From Candidatus Moranbacteria bacterium GW2011_GWE2_35_2- (GTDB taxonomy: Bacteria > Patescibacteriota > Minisyncoccia > Moranbacterales > UBA9337), in assembly GCA_000990585.1 (NCBI GenBank), contig LBQD01000001.1:271276-304101 (forward strand): DNA of 32,826 nt, read 5' to 3'. Below the pieces are notes generated by a model that saw only the letters and a list, made by a program, of their open reading frames with translations, was not told where the DNA came from and did no database searches. Positions 1 to 7,699 of the stretch are shown in pieces (the stretch's first letter is position 1; every line of letters starts with the position of its first letter). Position numbers and translations under genes: made by a program.

Positions 1-193
1 TAATACTTTAATTCCTTAAGCACTTTCCACCCAAAACAGTTATTAAGAATTCCTTAATAACTGAATTTTATTTTAATATCTTAACTCTTTCAAATATTTT
101 TCCACTTTTAAACCTTCGCCAAACTTGGAAGATGATATTATATCTTTATAATATCATCTTTGACATCACTTACAATAGAAACTTATCCACAAC
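1..193. other. intergenic region with two hairpins and a promoter-like element
   Basis: No gene is visible here. It lies downstream of the antitoxin-fusion gene. Positions 37-63 form a perfect hairpin with 11-bp arms and a 5-base loop. It is followed by T-rich sequence on both strands (AATTTTATTTT on plus, TTTTGGG on minus), so it may be a weak terminator. Positions 129-160 form a second perfect hairpin with 14-bp arms, annotated separately. Positions 183-191 read TTATCCACA, a DnaA-box consensus, but a single box does not make an origin. Confidence 0.6.
131..175 (-). promoter_or_regulatory. palindromic promoter/operator element, copy 1
   Basis: Positions 131-158 are a perfect palindrome with 12-bp arms around TCTT, extending to 14-bp arms at 129-160. 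On the minus strand a -10-like TATTAT (148-153) sits in one arm, with a -35-like TTGTAA (170-175) 16 bp upstream. A second copy at 5346-5373 matches at 22 of 28 positions and has the same -35/-10 spacing. It would drive a gene left of the window edge. The promoter reading is inference; the palindrome is seen directly. Confidence 0.5.
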
Positions 194-910
194 TCACAAA
201 TTGTATTTCGGTATTTCTTCTGTACTGGGGCGTTTGGCTTTTTTCCATGATTGGAAAGTATTGAATTTTGTGTAATCGATAACGGCAATTTTGTCTTTCA
301 CTTGCCCGCCTTTGCAACTACGGGAAAAATAGACCAAAAAATTGGGTTTTTTGACGCAAGTAACAGCGCGCGCCAAATCAAAAAGATCCGCCACGATCCG
401 ATCCCGATTCTCTTCAAACTCTTCAAAATTTCCCACCTCAAGAATCATCCGTGCGTTTCCCGCTTCATCGTTGATAATTATATCCGCTTCGATATACCGC
501 TTGCTTTTCGCGTGCCCCACTTTCACATAACGTCCGAATTCCACCAAATGCAAAGGATATTGATATTTTTCAATCAAATTCACATACAATTGCGCGCGAA
601 TAAGTTCTTCTCCTTTCTTCGCCGCGTCCCAATTACTCTCCGGCATATATATCACTTTTGACTCATCCCTCACAATCAATGTTCGCACTTGAACTTGCTG
701 GGGATAAGCCGCTCCTCCGTCGCGAACCATGGAAAATCCAGCGTTGTTTTTTTGAAAAAATGAATCGAATTTTTCAATCGAAAGCAAAACCGCCTTCGGT
801 TTTCCGCGGTCGGTCAGGGTATAATGAACATTGTTTTTTTGCGCCGAATCTGCCAAAGAAAAAATATTTTTCCGCGCCTCGGTGAGCGTCAAAACTTTTT
901 GATTTTTCAT
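194..910 (-). CDS. Phd/YefM-type antitoxin domain fused to an HsdR-N-like PD-(D/E)XK domain
   Basis: The protein has 238 residues. Residues 1-55 (VLTLTEARKNIFSLAD ... DRGKPKAVLLSIEKFDSF) look like a Phd/YefM antitoxin, the DNA-binding and toxin-neutralising half of a type II toxin-antitoxin pair. Residues about 100-200 resemble the N-terminal domain of type I restriction R subunits: ADIIINDEAGNARMILEV gives an Asp at 143 and a Glu at 158, as in PD-(D/E)XK nucleases. The usual Lys two residues after the Glu is Gly160, so the domain may be inactive as a nuclease or act only in binding. No separate toxin gene follows. The promoter just upstream is overlapped by a 32-bp palindrome, which fits the autoregulation known for Phd/YefM proteins. 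The two-domain reading is from motif recognition, not a search. Confidence 0.7.
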   Translation of the reverse strand: MKNQKVLTLTEARKNIFSLADSAQKNNVHYTLTDRGKPKAVLLSIEKFDSFFQKNNAGFSMVRDGGAAYPQQVQVRTLIVRDESKVIYMPESNWDAAKKGEELIRAQLYVNLIEKYQYPLHLVEFGRYVKVGHAKSKRYIEADIIINDEAGNARMILEVGNFEEFEENRDRIVADLFDLARAVTCVKKPNFLVYFSRSCKGGQVKDKIAVIDYTKFNTFQSWKKAKRPSTEEIPKYNL

Positions 911-913
911 TTT

Positions 914-976
914 AGTTTGCTTTAATGATTATTTTTATATGTACATTATAATGTACATATAAAATTAAAGCAAACT
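914..976 (-). promoter_or_regulatory. promoter with overlapping nested palindromic operator
   Basis: Positions 933-964 are a perfect 32-bp palindrome (half-site TTTTATATGTACATTA). It is enclosed by a second inverted pair, AGTTTGCTTTAAT at 914-926 and ATTAAAGCAAACT at 964-976. On the minus strand TTGCTT (968-973) and TATAAT (945-950) are 17 bp apart, a plausible sigma-70 type promoter with its -10 at the palindrome centre. The start codon of the antitoxin-fusion gene follows at 910. The outer right arm overlaps the last codons of radC. An autorepressor site is the simplest reading. Confidence 0.65.
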
Positions 977-1630
977 CTCGCATTTCAAACTCACAAAAGA
1001 ATTCTCAGAAACCACAACATGGTCAACTACTTCTATTCCGAGAATTTTTCCCGCCTCACAAAGCCTTTTAGTTACTACGACATCATCGTCAGAAGGCGTG
1101 GGGTCGCCGGAAGGATGGTTGTGCGCTACCAAAATCTGGGCGGCATTGTGCCGAATTGCCGGTTCGAAAACTTCCCGCGGATGAATCAAACTGGCATTGA
1201 GAATTCCCACGGAAATAATCTCCCTTTTTATTTCTTGCTGGCGCGTATCCAAATAAAAAACAACAAAATGTTCTTTTTTGTTATTGCGAATATCTTTCAA
1301 ATTGTCCCAAACGTCTTTGGGAGTCAAAATCAAATTCGTTTTTTTACCTTTGAGCATTCTTCTTCCCAATTCAAAACACGCTACAATTTCACACGCCTTG
1401 GCGGTTCCGACTCCGAATGTATCCTGCAACTGCTTGACATCAGCATCCGCCAAAGAAAAATTGGGAAATTTCCGCAAAATATTTTTTGCAAAATCAATCA
1501 CATTCATTCCCTTTGATCCGGTTCGAAGCAAAATCGCCAAAAGTTCCGACTTGGTCAATTTTTCAGCGCCATAATGGAGAAGTTTTTCTCTCGGCCATTC
1601 AATTTTATGCAAATCCTTTAATTTCGGCAT
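965..1630 (-). CDS. radC: RadC family JAB/MPN-domain protein
   Basis: The protein has 221 residues from the ATG at 1630. A longer reading frame from 1678 adds 16 atypical residues, and MPKLKDLHKIEWPREKLL matches the usual RadC start. Residues about 20-90 contain the helix-hairpin-helix region (LTKSELLAILLRTGSKG, FGVGTAKA). Residues 170-183 hold the JAMM metal-binding motif HNHPSGDPTPSDDD, followed by the conserved LCEAGKILGIEVVDHVVV. The family was named for DNA repair, but that role is doubted, and radC genes are often found in mobile or defence regions. Here it sits between a HEPN gene and an antitoxin fusion, which fits a defence association. The biochemical role is not known from sequence. 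Confidence 0.9.
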   Translation of the reverse strand: MPKLKDLHKIEWPREKLLHYGAEKLTKSELLAILLRTGSKGMNVIDFAKNILRKFPNFSLADADVKQLQDTFGVGTAKACEIVACFELGRRMLKGKKTNLILTPKDVWDNLKDIRNNKKEHFVVFYLDTRQQEIKREIISVGILNASLIHPREVFEPAIRHNAAQILVAHNHPSGDPTPSDDDVVVTKRLCEAGKILGIEVVDHVVVSENSFVSLKCESLL

Positions 1631-1682
1631 AATCGTTTTTGATTCAAATGAAATTCTACCCCATCCCCAAAATTCCAATATA

Positions 1683-2462
1683 TTATTTCATTATATAAAA
1701 ATTTTCTGTTTTGGATAGAAGAAAATTATTTTCAATAGTATTTAAAAAATTTTTAAGATTTTCGTATGTTGATTTGCAATAATCCACCAAGCCCACCCCG
1801 CTATCAGAAAATTTTGGAACATTAATCCCATTTTTATCAAGCAGGAACATTTGTAAGTTTTGAACTTTTGAATAATGCGTTACTTTATTTCTCAAATTAT
1901 AAACCATTTGAACCCATCTTCCTACCTCCTTATCCATATAATCAGGCAATTCGACCTCTCCCACGCCTCGTAATGCATCAGATGTTCCCTTGCCAGAAAC
2001 TCCTTTCTTGCCTTTAAAACCAATTCTATATTCGTCTTTCAAATCAAGAATTGGATAAAACATTTTTAATAAATGAACAAAAAAATCCATAGAAGAAAGT
2101 ATTTGAAAAAGAAAAGATTCAAATTCAAACAAAACAACATCATCAAAAAATTCTTTTTCCTCAAGATTCATCGGCAATTTAAATTGTGGTATTGGTGGAT
2201 TTTTTATTTCTGACTCAATAAGTGAAATACTGTAATTAATTGCTTGAATTTTATGTCTGCAATTTTCAACAGCCTCAGAAAATTCTTTCCATCGTTTATT
2301 TTGCCATTCAATTGATTCTTGCGTGGCTGTCAATGCTATTGGATGAGGACTTCCAACAATCTCCTCTAATTTACTAAAAAATGAAAGTGCCTCATCTGAA
2401 TAATGGTCAGATCTTATGTCCATAAGTTGGATTTTATTTCCAATAATTTTATACTTTGGCAT
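1683..2462 (-). CDS. HEPN-motif protein of unknown function
   Basis: The protein has 259 residues and I do not recognise a named family over its length. Residues 186-197 read MVYNLRNKVTHY, with Arg191 and His196 in the R-x4-H arrangement (RNxxxH) typical of HEPN ribonucleases. The preceding helical stretch (about residues 105-140, FEFESFLFQILSSMDFFVHLLKMF) fits the HEPN helical bundle. No signal peptide or membrane segment is seen. It starts 6 bp after the stop of the DUF6602-like gene, so the two are almost certainly co-transcribed and probably work together. HEPN proteins often act as RNA-cutting toxins in defence and toxin-antitoxin systems; that role here is inference. Confidence 0.55.
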   Translation of the reverse strand: MPKYKIIGNKIQLMDIRSDHYSDEALSFFSKLEEIVGSPHPIALTATQESIEWQNKRWKEFSEAVENCRHKIQAINYSISLIESEIKNPPIPQFKLPMNLEEKEFFDDVVLFEFESFLFQILSSMDFFVHLLKMFYPILDLKDEYRIGFKGKKGVSGKGTSDALRGVGEVELPDYMDKEVGRWVQMVYNLRNKVTHYSKVQNLQMFLLDKNGINVPKFSDSGVGLVDYCKSTYENLKNFLNTIENNFLLSKTENFYIMK

Positions 2463-2468
2463 ATTTTT

Positions 2469-3218
2469 TTAATCTAAACTTTGATTAAAATACTCTTTTA
2501 AATCAATTGGCACCAAATTCATACCAATCACGTATCGAGATATGTGAATTAAAAAATGAAATAATTTAGTATGCTCTGAGTGAGTAAAGATCAAATCTTG
2601 TTCAAGGAGCTTATCGGTTATAGAAGGCTTGTCAGATTTAATCAAAAAAAGTCCGTCGTTAGAATAAATGAAATCTGGTAATAATTTTTTTTCAATTTTT
2701 GATTCATTGAGAATTTTAAGTATAGCATTTTCAGTCAACTTATTTTTAAAAGCAAAAACACCTCCAAACAATAAATCGGGTTGGGAAATATTTCCTATAA
2801 TCATATTCGTTGGAGAAGTATTTAGTCTTTTTACTGATGCAATATTTTTCAAACTTTCTCCAAGAGTAGTCTTATCTAGAGTAGATTTAATCTCAAGAAA
2901 ACCACCAACCCCTTCTACGAAATACAATGTAGGGCTTTGACCACCGAGTTTTGGATAGTTGTGTTCATAAATAATAATATCAACTTGATCGGACTTATTA
3001 TATTTAGAATCAAAAATTATTCCCCTCTGCTCAATAGTAAATCTTGATGGAATATGTTTACTAAAAAAATCTATCAATATCCTCTCTCGATTTTCTCCCA
3101 TCGCACCAATATGTCCACCTGAGGCTCCGGTGGATAAATCAAATTGATCATTGAGAACCCTCTCCGCTGCTTCAAAATATTTCTTCAAATGATCCTTAAT
3201 TGAAATTTGTATAGGCAT
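2469..3218 (-). CDS. DUF6602-like protein with PD-(D/E)XK nuclease motif
   Basis: The protein has 249 residues. Residues 36-72 (HIGAMGENRERILIDFF ... RGIIFDS) and 76-111 (KSDQVDIIIYE ... VEGVGGFLEIK) match the pattern I associate with DUF6602 proteins. Asp80, Glu109 and Lys111 form a D...ExK nuclease-like signature. The C-terminal half has no motif I recognise. The gene lies between the restriction endonuclease and the HEPN gene, with 6 bp to the latter. A DNA-targeting partner of the HEPN protein is a reasonable guess, but nothing in the sequence proves it cuts DNA. The family assignment is by eye. Confidence 0.6.
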   Translation of the reverse strand: MPIQISIKDHLKKYFEAAERVLNDQFDLSTGASGGHIGAMGENRERILIDFFSKHIPSRFTIEQRGIIFDSKYNKSDQVDIIIYEHNYPKLGGQSPTLYFVEGVGGFLEIKSTLDKTTLGESLKNIASVKRLNTSPTNMIIGNISQPDLLFGGVFAFKNKLTENAILKILNESKIEKKLLPDFIYSNDGLFLIKSDKPSITDKLLEQDLIFTHSEHTKLFHFLIHISRYVIGMNLVPIDLKEYFNQSLD

Positions 3219-3270
3219 ATTTTTACAAACAATCTACATTAAAAGATTTTACTTGACGAAAGTGATTTCG

Positions 3271-4191
3271 TTATTTTTTGATATCATTTACAAATTCAAC
3301 AAACCCCGCCGTATTTACCCAAAAATTCCGCTTATTATTTTTTAAAAATTTCTCAATTTCTTTTCTCTGTTTTAGCATCTTTTTTGATCTTTTCTGTATT
3401 TCCCCAAGCAATCTATTAGAATATGTTCCATCTAAAAATGATATATAGCAAAAATCATTACGTCCTTCTTTAAGATTCAAAATTTCAATTAACTCGGAAA
3501 CTTGCTTGTCTTGTTCTCCGCCACCAACATTCAAATGCTTCGCCTCGAGTAAAAATATTTTCTTTCCATCCTTTATTATCAAATCCAGCATTTTCCCCTG
3601 TTTCTTTGCTTTAATTTTAATTCCAAAATTATCTTTCAGGCTTGAATTTGAAAAAACTTCTCGAGAAAATCGTGCAACACACTTTTTCTTTCTATGTAAT
3701 TCTTCCCAACTTTTTACTTCAATAAATCCCTTTTCTGTCAAAATTTTAACTAATTTTCTCTCTCCCAACTCTCCTTTTTTTCGGGAAGAATTTGAATCCA
3801 AAATTGCCTGAACCCAGCTTTCCGGAACTTTATCATTTATCTTTCTGCTTTTAATATATAATTTTGTTATTTCTTTAAATGAATTAAAATCCTTTTGAAT
3901 CAGATCTCGCGTTGTGTCGCAAGCATTAACAAAACATCCCAATTCAGAACAATTGGCGTACGTGGAATTAAAAACTTCAAATAACTTCTTAAAATATTTT
4001 TCAATAACTACAATATCTTCTTTATTTTCCTGTAATTTTTTGATAGTTATCAAGATTTCTTTTATCTCTTTTATCGCCTTAATGTGTTCTTTCAATTTTG
4101 GATGATTATCGATTACAAAATAACTCTCATCCAAATGAGGCTCTGGGTTATCCTTCGAAATTTCAAAATAATGCAGATTGTCCTTTGGCAT
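3271..4191 (-). CDS. type II restriction endonuclease, PD-(D/E)XK fold
   Basis: The protein has 306 residues from the ATG at 4191. The frame stays open to 4242, but the 17 extra residues are hydrophobic and lie inside the methyltransferase gene. Residues 200-218 (KMLDLIIKDGKKIFLLEAK) give Asp203, Glu216 and Lys218, a clear PD-(D/E)XK active site. The GGGEQDKQ segment follows. The N-terminal half is helical and charged and probably contacts DNA. The gene starts 29 bp inside the methyltransferase gene, so translation is probably coupled and the pair forms a type II restriction-modification system. I cannot assign a recognition sequence or named enzyme family. Confidence 0.75.
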   Translation of the reverse strand: MPKDNLHYFEISKDNPEPHLDESYFVIDNHPKLKEHIKAIKEIKEILITIKKLQENKEDIVVIEKYFKKLFEVFNSTYANCSELGCFVNACDTTRDLIQKDFNSFKEITKLYIKSRKINDKVPESWVQAILDSNSSRKKGELGERKLVKILTEKGFIEVKSWEELHRKKKCVARFSREVFSNSSLKDNFGIKIKAKKQGKMLDLIIKDGKKIFLLEAKHLNVGGGEQDKQVSELIEILNLKEGRNDFCYISFLDGTYSNRLLGEIQKRSKKMLKQRKEIEKFLKNNKRNFWVNTAGFVEFVNDIKK

Positions 4192-5329
4192 AATGTAAGT
4201 TATGGAAATATAAATAATTAATAAATTTATAAACAAAATCAAAACCTATTCTTTTTCTATCATTATCTCTGTAATTTGTCAGAAAAAGTGAAAGATAATT
4301 TTCACGCAGCTTATTTATTTCTAAATTAAATAAATCAATAAGTTTTTCTTGTTCAATAATGGTTACTTTTTTATCCAGAATCAAATAAATCATATGCCTG
4401 GAAGATTCCTTACTTACCAGACAATCAACGCCGTAATTTCTGATATTTTCCAGGGCTATCCTCCCGGACTTCGAACCACTATCAATAGCTTTTAATAGAA
4501 TTATATTAGACTTTATTTTCCTATAAACATCTTCTGAAATTGTAAACTCTCTCATATGTTTTACGTGATTATAAGCAGCTCGAATCTTTATCTTTCCTTT
4601 TTTGTTAGCGACATCTTTTTCTGTTAATCTTTTAACTCCGAGAAAATTTTCCTGTTTTTTGATAGTTTTGAAAATTTTTCCTCCGATTGCCCAATCATGA
4701 TTTTTATTTAATTCTATGGCTACACATTTTCCCTCCGGATAAATATGAGTTTTTATGGAAAATTCGTCATCGAATTGATTTTCCTTTTTTTTGTAATAAA
4801 AAGCAATCACATTATAAGTAGTATCAGGAAAAACTTGTTGTTTGAAATAATTCATTTCGACTATCCTGAATTTAGAAAAAAATATTTCCCTGATTTTTTT
4901 TGAATTTCTAGCTGAAAGAAAATTAATTGGAACGATGACTATTCCCTCATTACTGTTCATTATCGCTCTCAATGAGAGATGATAAAGATCTTCCAATCCT
5001 GAATTTTTGAAATATTTTTCTTTTGTTTTTTTATCAGCTTTATTTACATTAAGATATGGAGGATTAGTTATTACAAAGTCATATTTTCCTGCAGAAATTA
5101 AAGTATCTTGAAAGAGAACATTTTTTTCATCAACATATTTTTTATCCACATCAAAACCAATAGCTCTTCTTGCTTTATTATTTTCCGCCCATCTCAATAA
5201 ATCTCCAGCACCAGCAAAAGGATCAGAAACTTTTTTCCCTTTAATAAATTCTTCAAATCCACTCAAAATATAATCCGAATTTGTAGTGAAAAATTGCCCT
5301 AATTGTTTCTTTTTAATTTTTACTGTCAT
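4163..5329 (-). CDS. type II DNA adenine-N6 methyltransferase
   Basis: The protein has 388 residues and starts MTVKIKKKQLGQFFTT; the LGQFFT box is typical of gamma-class N6-adenine methyltransferases. Motif I, which binds S-adenosylmethionine, is DPFAGAGDL at residues 36-44. Catalytic motif IV is NPPY at 89-92. The C-terminal half should hold the target-recognition region; its late part includes RIALENIRNYGVDCLVSKESSRH. It would protect host DNA from the overlapping endonuclease gene downstream. A promoter with a palindromic element lies just upstream at 5346-5390, so the methylase is the first gene of the defence operon. Confidence 0.9.
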   Translation of the reverse strand: MTVKIKKKQLGQFFTTNSDYILSGFEEFIKGKKVSDPFAGAGDLLRWAENNKARRAIGFDVDKKYVDEKNVLFQDTLISAGKYDFVITNPPYLNVNKADKKTKEKYFKNSGLEDLYHLSLRAIMNSNEGIVIVPINFLSARNSKKIREIFFSKFRIVEMNYFKQQVFPDTTYNVIAFYYKKKENQFDDEFSIKTHIYPEGKCVAIELNKNHDWAIGGKIFKTIKKQENFLGVKRLTEKDVANKKGKIKIRAAYNHVKHMREFTISEDVYRKIKSNIILLKAIDSGSKSGRIALENIRNYGVDCLVSKESSRHMIYLILDKKVTIIEQEKLIDLFNLEINKLRENYLSLFLTNYRDNDRKRIGFDFVYKFINYLYFHNLHYAKGQSALF

Positions 5330-5345
5330 ATATTTTTATTTTAAA

Positions 5346-5390
5346 AGTGATATAACATCTTTATTATATCACCATTCAATTTCTCCGCAA
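5346..5390 (-). promoter_or_regulatory. palindromic promoter/operator element, copy 2
   Basis: On the minus strand TTGCGG (5385-5390) and TATAAT (5363-5368) are 16 bp apart, and the -10 box is extended by an upstream TGA. The -10 lies in one arm of the hairpin GTGATATAA (5347-5355) / TTATATCAC (5364-5372). The element resembles the one at 131-158. It lies between mraY and the methyltransferase gene, 17 bp before the methyltransferase start, and probably starts the defence operon. A repressor or control protein binding the dyad is inferred. Confidence 0.6.
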
Positions 5391-5414
5391 CTGTGAATAA
5401 CTCAAAATGAAATC

Positions 5415-6512
5415 CTACCCCATTCCAAGTATTCCGATAATTACTCCGATGATGGAGGTGATGATTGTCAAAATCCAAGCGCGCATCACCACTTTTTGCT
5501 CCGGCCAGCCTTTGGCTTCAAAATGATGATGAATCGGCGCCGCTAGAAAAACTTTTCTATGCAAATATTTTTTGGAAAACAATTGTACTGCCACACTGCC
5601 CGATTCCAGAATATAAATAAAACAAATCACAAACAAAACAATTACCGAGTTGGTGAGCATCGCCACTACTCCCAGAGTCGTTCCCAATGCAATCGCCCCC
5701 GTATCCCCCATAAAAAACCGCGCCGGAGAAATATTGAACCACAAAAATGCCAGCGTTGCTCCGGAAACCGCCGCGCAAAAAGATGCCAAATCAACCTTGT
5801 TTTGCACGAAAGAAATCACCGCGAAAGATGAAAACGCCATAAAAACAATTCCTCCATTAAGTCCGTCCAATCCATCAGTTTCATTGGAAGAAATCGCGGA
5901 AAACAAAATCACGAAAATAAAAAGAGGAATATACCAAAATCCGATGGAAAAATCTCCCACCGCCGGAATATGCAAAACATCCCATCCAAGCTTTGAATAA
6001 AACCACCATGCTCCCGCTCCGGCAATCGCAAAAAGCCACCAAAACCGCATCGCGAATCGCATCCCTCCGCCCTTATTGCTTCCCCATCCACGCACACTCA
6101 TTATATCGTCAAACAATCCCAAAATTCCCGCCGCCACCAAAACAAAAAGCGGGAGCCAAACTTGACTGCGGGAAAGAAAATCCAAACGCGCCAAAAAATT
6201 TGTATCTGTCCATCTTGCCAAAATAGGGAAAAAATAATAAGAAAACAAAACCAAAATCAAAACCGAAAACCAAATTATCAACCCGCCCATTGTTGGAGTT
6301 CCGTTTTTGTGCGCATGCAACTTATTAACAAAAGTAAGCTCTTTTCCATCAACAGAATTTTTCTTAATTTTAATTCCGATTTTATGCTTATACAAAATAT
6401 TCGTCCAAAACGGAGTAATCGCCAGCGCTAAACCGAAAGAAAGCACTCCGGTCACCAAAACTTTGAGAACATTAAAAACTTCTGGAATATTTTGTATTTG
6501 AGCTAATTGCAT
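5415..6512 (-). CDS. mraY: phospho-N-acetylmuramoyl-pentapeptide transferase
   Basis: MraY is an integral membrane enzyme that moves phospho-MurNAc-pentapeptide from UDP to undecaprenyl phosphate, making lipid I of peptidoglycan. The protein has 365 residues from the ATG at 6512; the frame continues to 6566, but that stretch overlaps the upstream gene and looks unnatural. Family motifs are present: HKNGTPTMGG near residues 68-77, a DDIMSVRGW loop, NETDGLDGLNGG, FMGDTGAIALG, and the APIHHHFEAKGWPEQKVVMRAWI segment near the C terminus. Several hydrophobic helices separate them. The D,D-carboxypeptidase gene ends 31 bp upstream, so two cell-wall genes lie together here. Confidence 0.95.
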   Translation of the reverse strand: MQLAQIQNIPEVFNVLKVLVTGVLSFGLALAITPFWTNILYKHKIGIKIKKNSVDGKELTFVNKLHAHKNGTPTMGGLIIWFSVLILVLFSYYFFPILARWTDTNFLARLDFLSRSQVWLPLFVLVAAGILGLFDDIMSVRGWGSNKGGGMRFAMRFWWLFAIAGAGAWWFYSKLGWDVLHIPAVGDFSIGFWYIPLFIFVILFSAISSNETDGLDGLNGGIVFMAFSSFAVISFVQNKVDLASFCAAVSGATLAFLWFNISPARFFMGDTGAIALGTTLGVVAMLTNSVIVLFVICFIYILESGSVAVQLFSKKYLHRKVFLAAPIHHHFEAKGWPEQKVVMRAWILTIITSIIGVIIGILGMG

Positions 6513-6543
6513 AATGATAATCGTTAACCAATAATTGCGTGAT

Positions 6544-7671
6544 TTATTTCCACTCGCACGAATCAAATGTCCAATCTATCATAGTTTTAATATCTTGCCA
6601 ACGGTACGGATCATCCAAAAGCACTGCCACAATTTTATGCTTGCCGGTGCTGTCGCTGGCGCCCATCAAAAGCGAACTTCCCGCCAACGGAGTAAACCCG
6701 GTTTTTCCCCCAAGACAATTAGGAATTTGGTCTAAAACTTGATCTGTATTCATTATATCATGAGCAAGTTTTCCATCAATCGAATAAATAGTCTGCGGCG
6801 AAAGGCGCATAATATCCCAAATAACATCATATTTCATCGAATGAGCAGCAATACGCGCAATATCATAAGCAGTCGAATAACATTCACTCTCGCGTCCGTC
6901 AATTTCCAACCCCGAAGGCGTGCAAAAATGAGAATCATTGAAGCCAAGTTCTTTGGCGCGCTCATTCATCAATTTTGAAAAATTCTCGATTGATCCAGAA
7001 ATATGTTTTCCGAGTGCGGTCGCCGCATCATTGGCGCTATTCATTAACATTGCCATTAACAAAGAACGCACCGAAATTTTTTCTCCAACTTGTAATCTCT
7101 GCCCGATACAATATCCCGATCTGGGACATCCAACTTTAGTTCCCTCAATATATACCTCTTCTCCGATCACAACTTCTTCATCCAAATTAGCGATTTTTTC
7201 CATTACCAAAACCGCTGTCATCAATTTTGTCAATGAAGCAATTTGTCTTCGCTCCTTACCATTATTGTAGTGCAATATCGTTCCGCTATCGGCATCCAAA
7301 ATCAAAGAAGCATGGGCATTCGGCAACACAAGATCGCCTGAATTTTCTTTCCGCACCGGCTGAAATTGACTGTTTGGCATTTTGCCTTCAAAAAAAATAT
7401 CCTTTCCGGTTCCTCCTTTTGCATAATTATCGTTTTTGTTCGAATTTTCAGCTCCCTCCAAATTATTATTTCTTTCAAATGCCACAGTTTTTTCCTGTTT
7501 GGCGGAAAAAAATGGAATATTTCTTTCATCGCTTCGAAAAAAAACAAAAACAGTCAAAGAAAAAAGAATGGTTATAATTAAAAACCAAATATGCCCTGAA
7601 CTTTTCTCCTTGAATCGGCTACGCTGAAAAATTTCAGGATTATTCAAGTTGTCTTTATTTTTTAAATCCAT
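6544..7671 (-). CDS. D-alanyl-D-alanine carboxypeptidase, S11 (PBP5-like) family
   Basis: The enzyme trims the terminal D-Ala from peptidoglycan pentapeptides outside the membrane. The protein has 375 residues. A single N-terminal membrane segment lies at about 29-46 (WFLIITILFSLTVFVFF), then a polar linker to about residue 115. The three active-site motifs are SLTK at 146-149, SAN at 212-214 and KTG at 323-325. The PBP5-type C-terminal amphipathic anchor is absent, so the N-terminal helix is the likely anchor. A small cysteine-containing loop (GCPRSGYCIG, Cys182 and Cys188) may form a disulfide; I do not know it from standard PBP5 proteins. It sits between scpB and mraY. Confidence 0.9.
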   Translation of the reverse strand: MDLKNKDNLNNPEIFQRSRFKEKSSGHIWFLIITILFSLTVFVFFRSDERNIPFFSAKQEKTVAFERNNNLEGAENSNKNDNYAKGGTGKDIFFEGKMPNSQFQPVRKENSGDLVLPNAHASLILDADSGTILHYNNGKERRQIASLTKLMTAVLVMEKIANLDEEVVIGEEVYIEGTKVGCPRSGYCIGQRLQVGEKISVRSLLMAMLMNSANDAATALGKHISGSIENFSKLMNERAKELGFNDSHFCTPSGLEIDGRESECYSTAYDIARIAAHSMKYDVIWDIMRLSPQTIYSIDGKLAHDIMNTDQVLDQIPNCLGGKTGFTPLAGSSLLMGASDSTGKHKIVAVLLDDPYRWQDIKTMIDWTFDSCEWK

Positions 7672-7699
7672 TTATTATTAAAAAATACAATTTACGTAC

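Noticed and set aside
1631-1678. Longer start for radC
   Set aside because: The extra 16 residues do not resemble RadC, whose family start matches the ATG at 1630.
4192-4242. Longer start for the restriction endonuclease, giving a hydrophobic N terminus
   Set aside because: The extension lies inside the methyltransferase gene and would give an unlikely membrane segment to a cytoplasmic nuclease.
183-5400. Replication origin suggested by two DnaA-box-like sequences
   Set aside because: Two single boxes 5 kb apart, with no dnaA or dnaN gene and no box cluster, are expected by chance in AT-rich DNA.
6513-6566. Longer start for mraY
   Set aside because: It overlaps the end of the carboxypeptidase gene and adds a polar sequence not seen in MraY.
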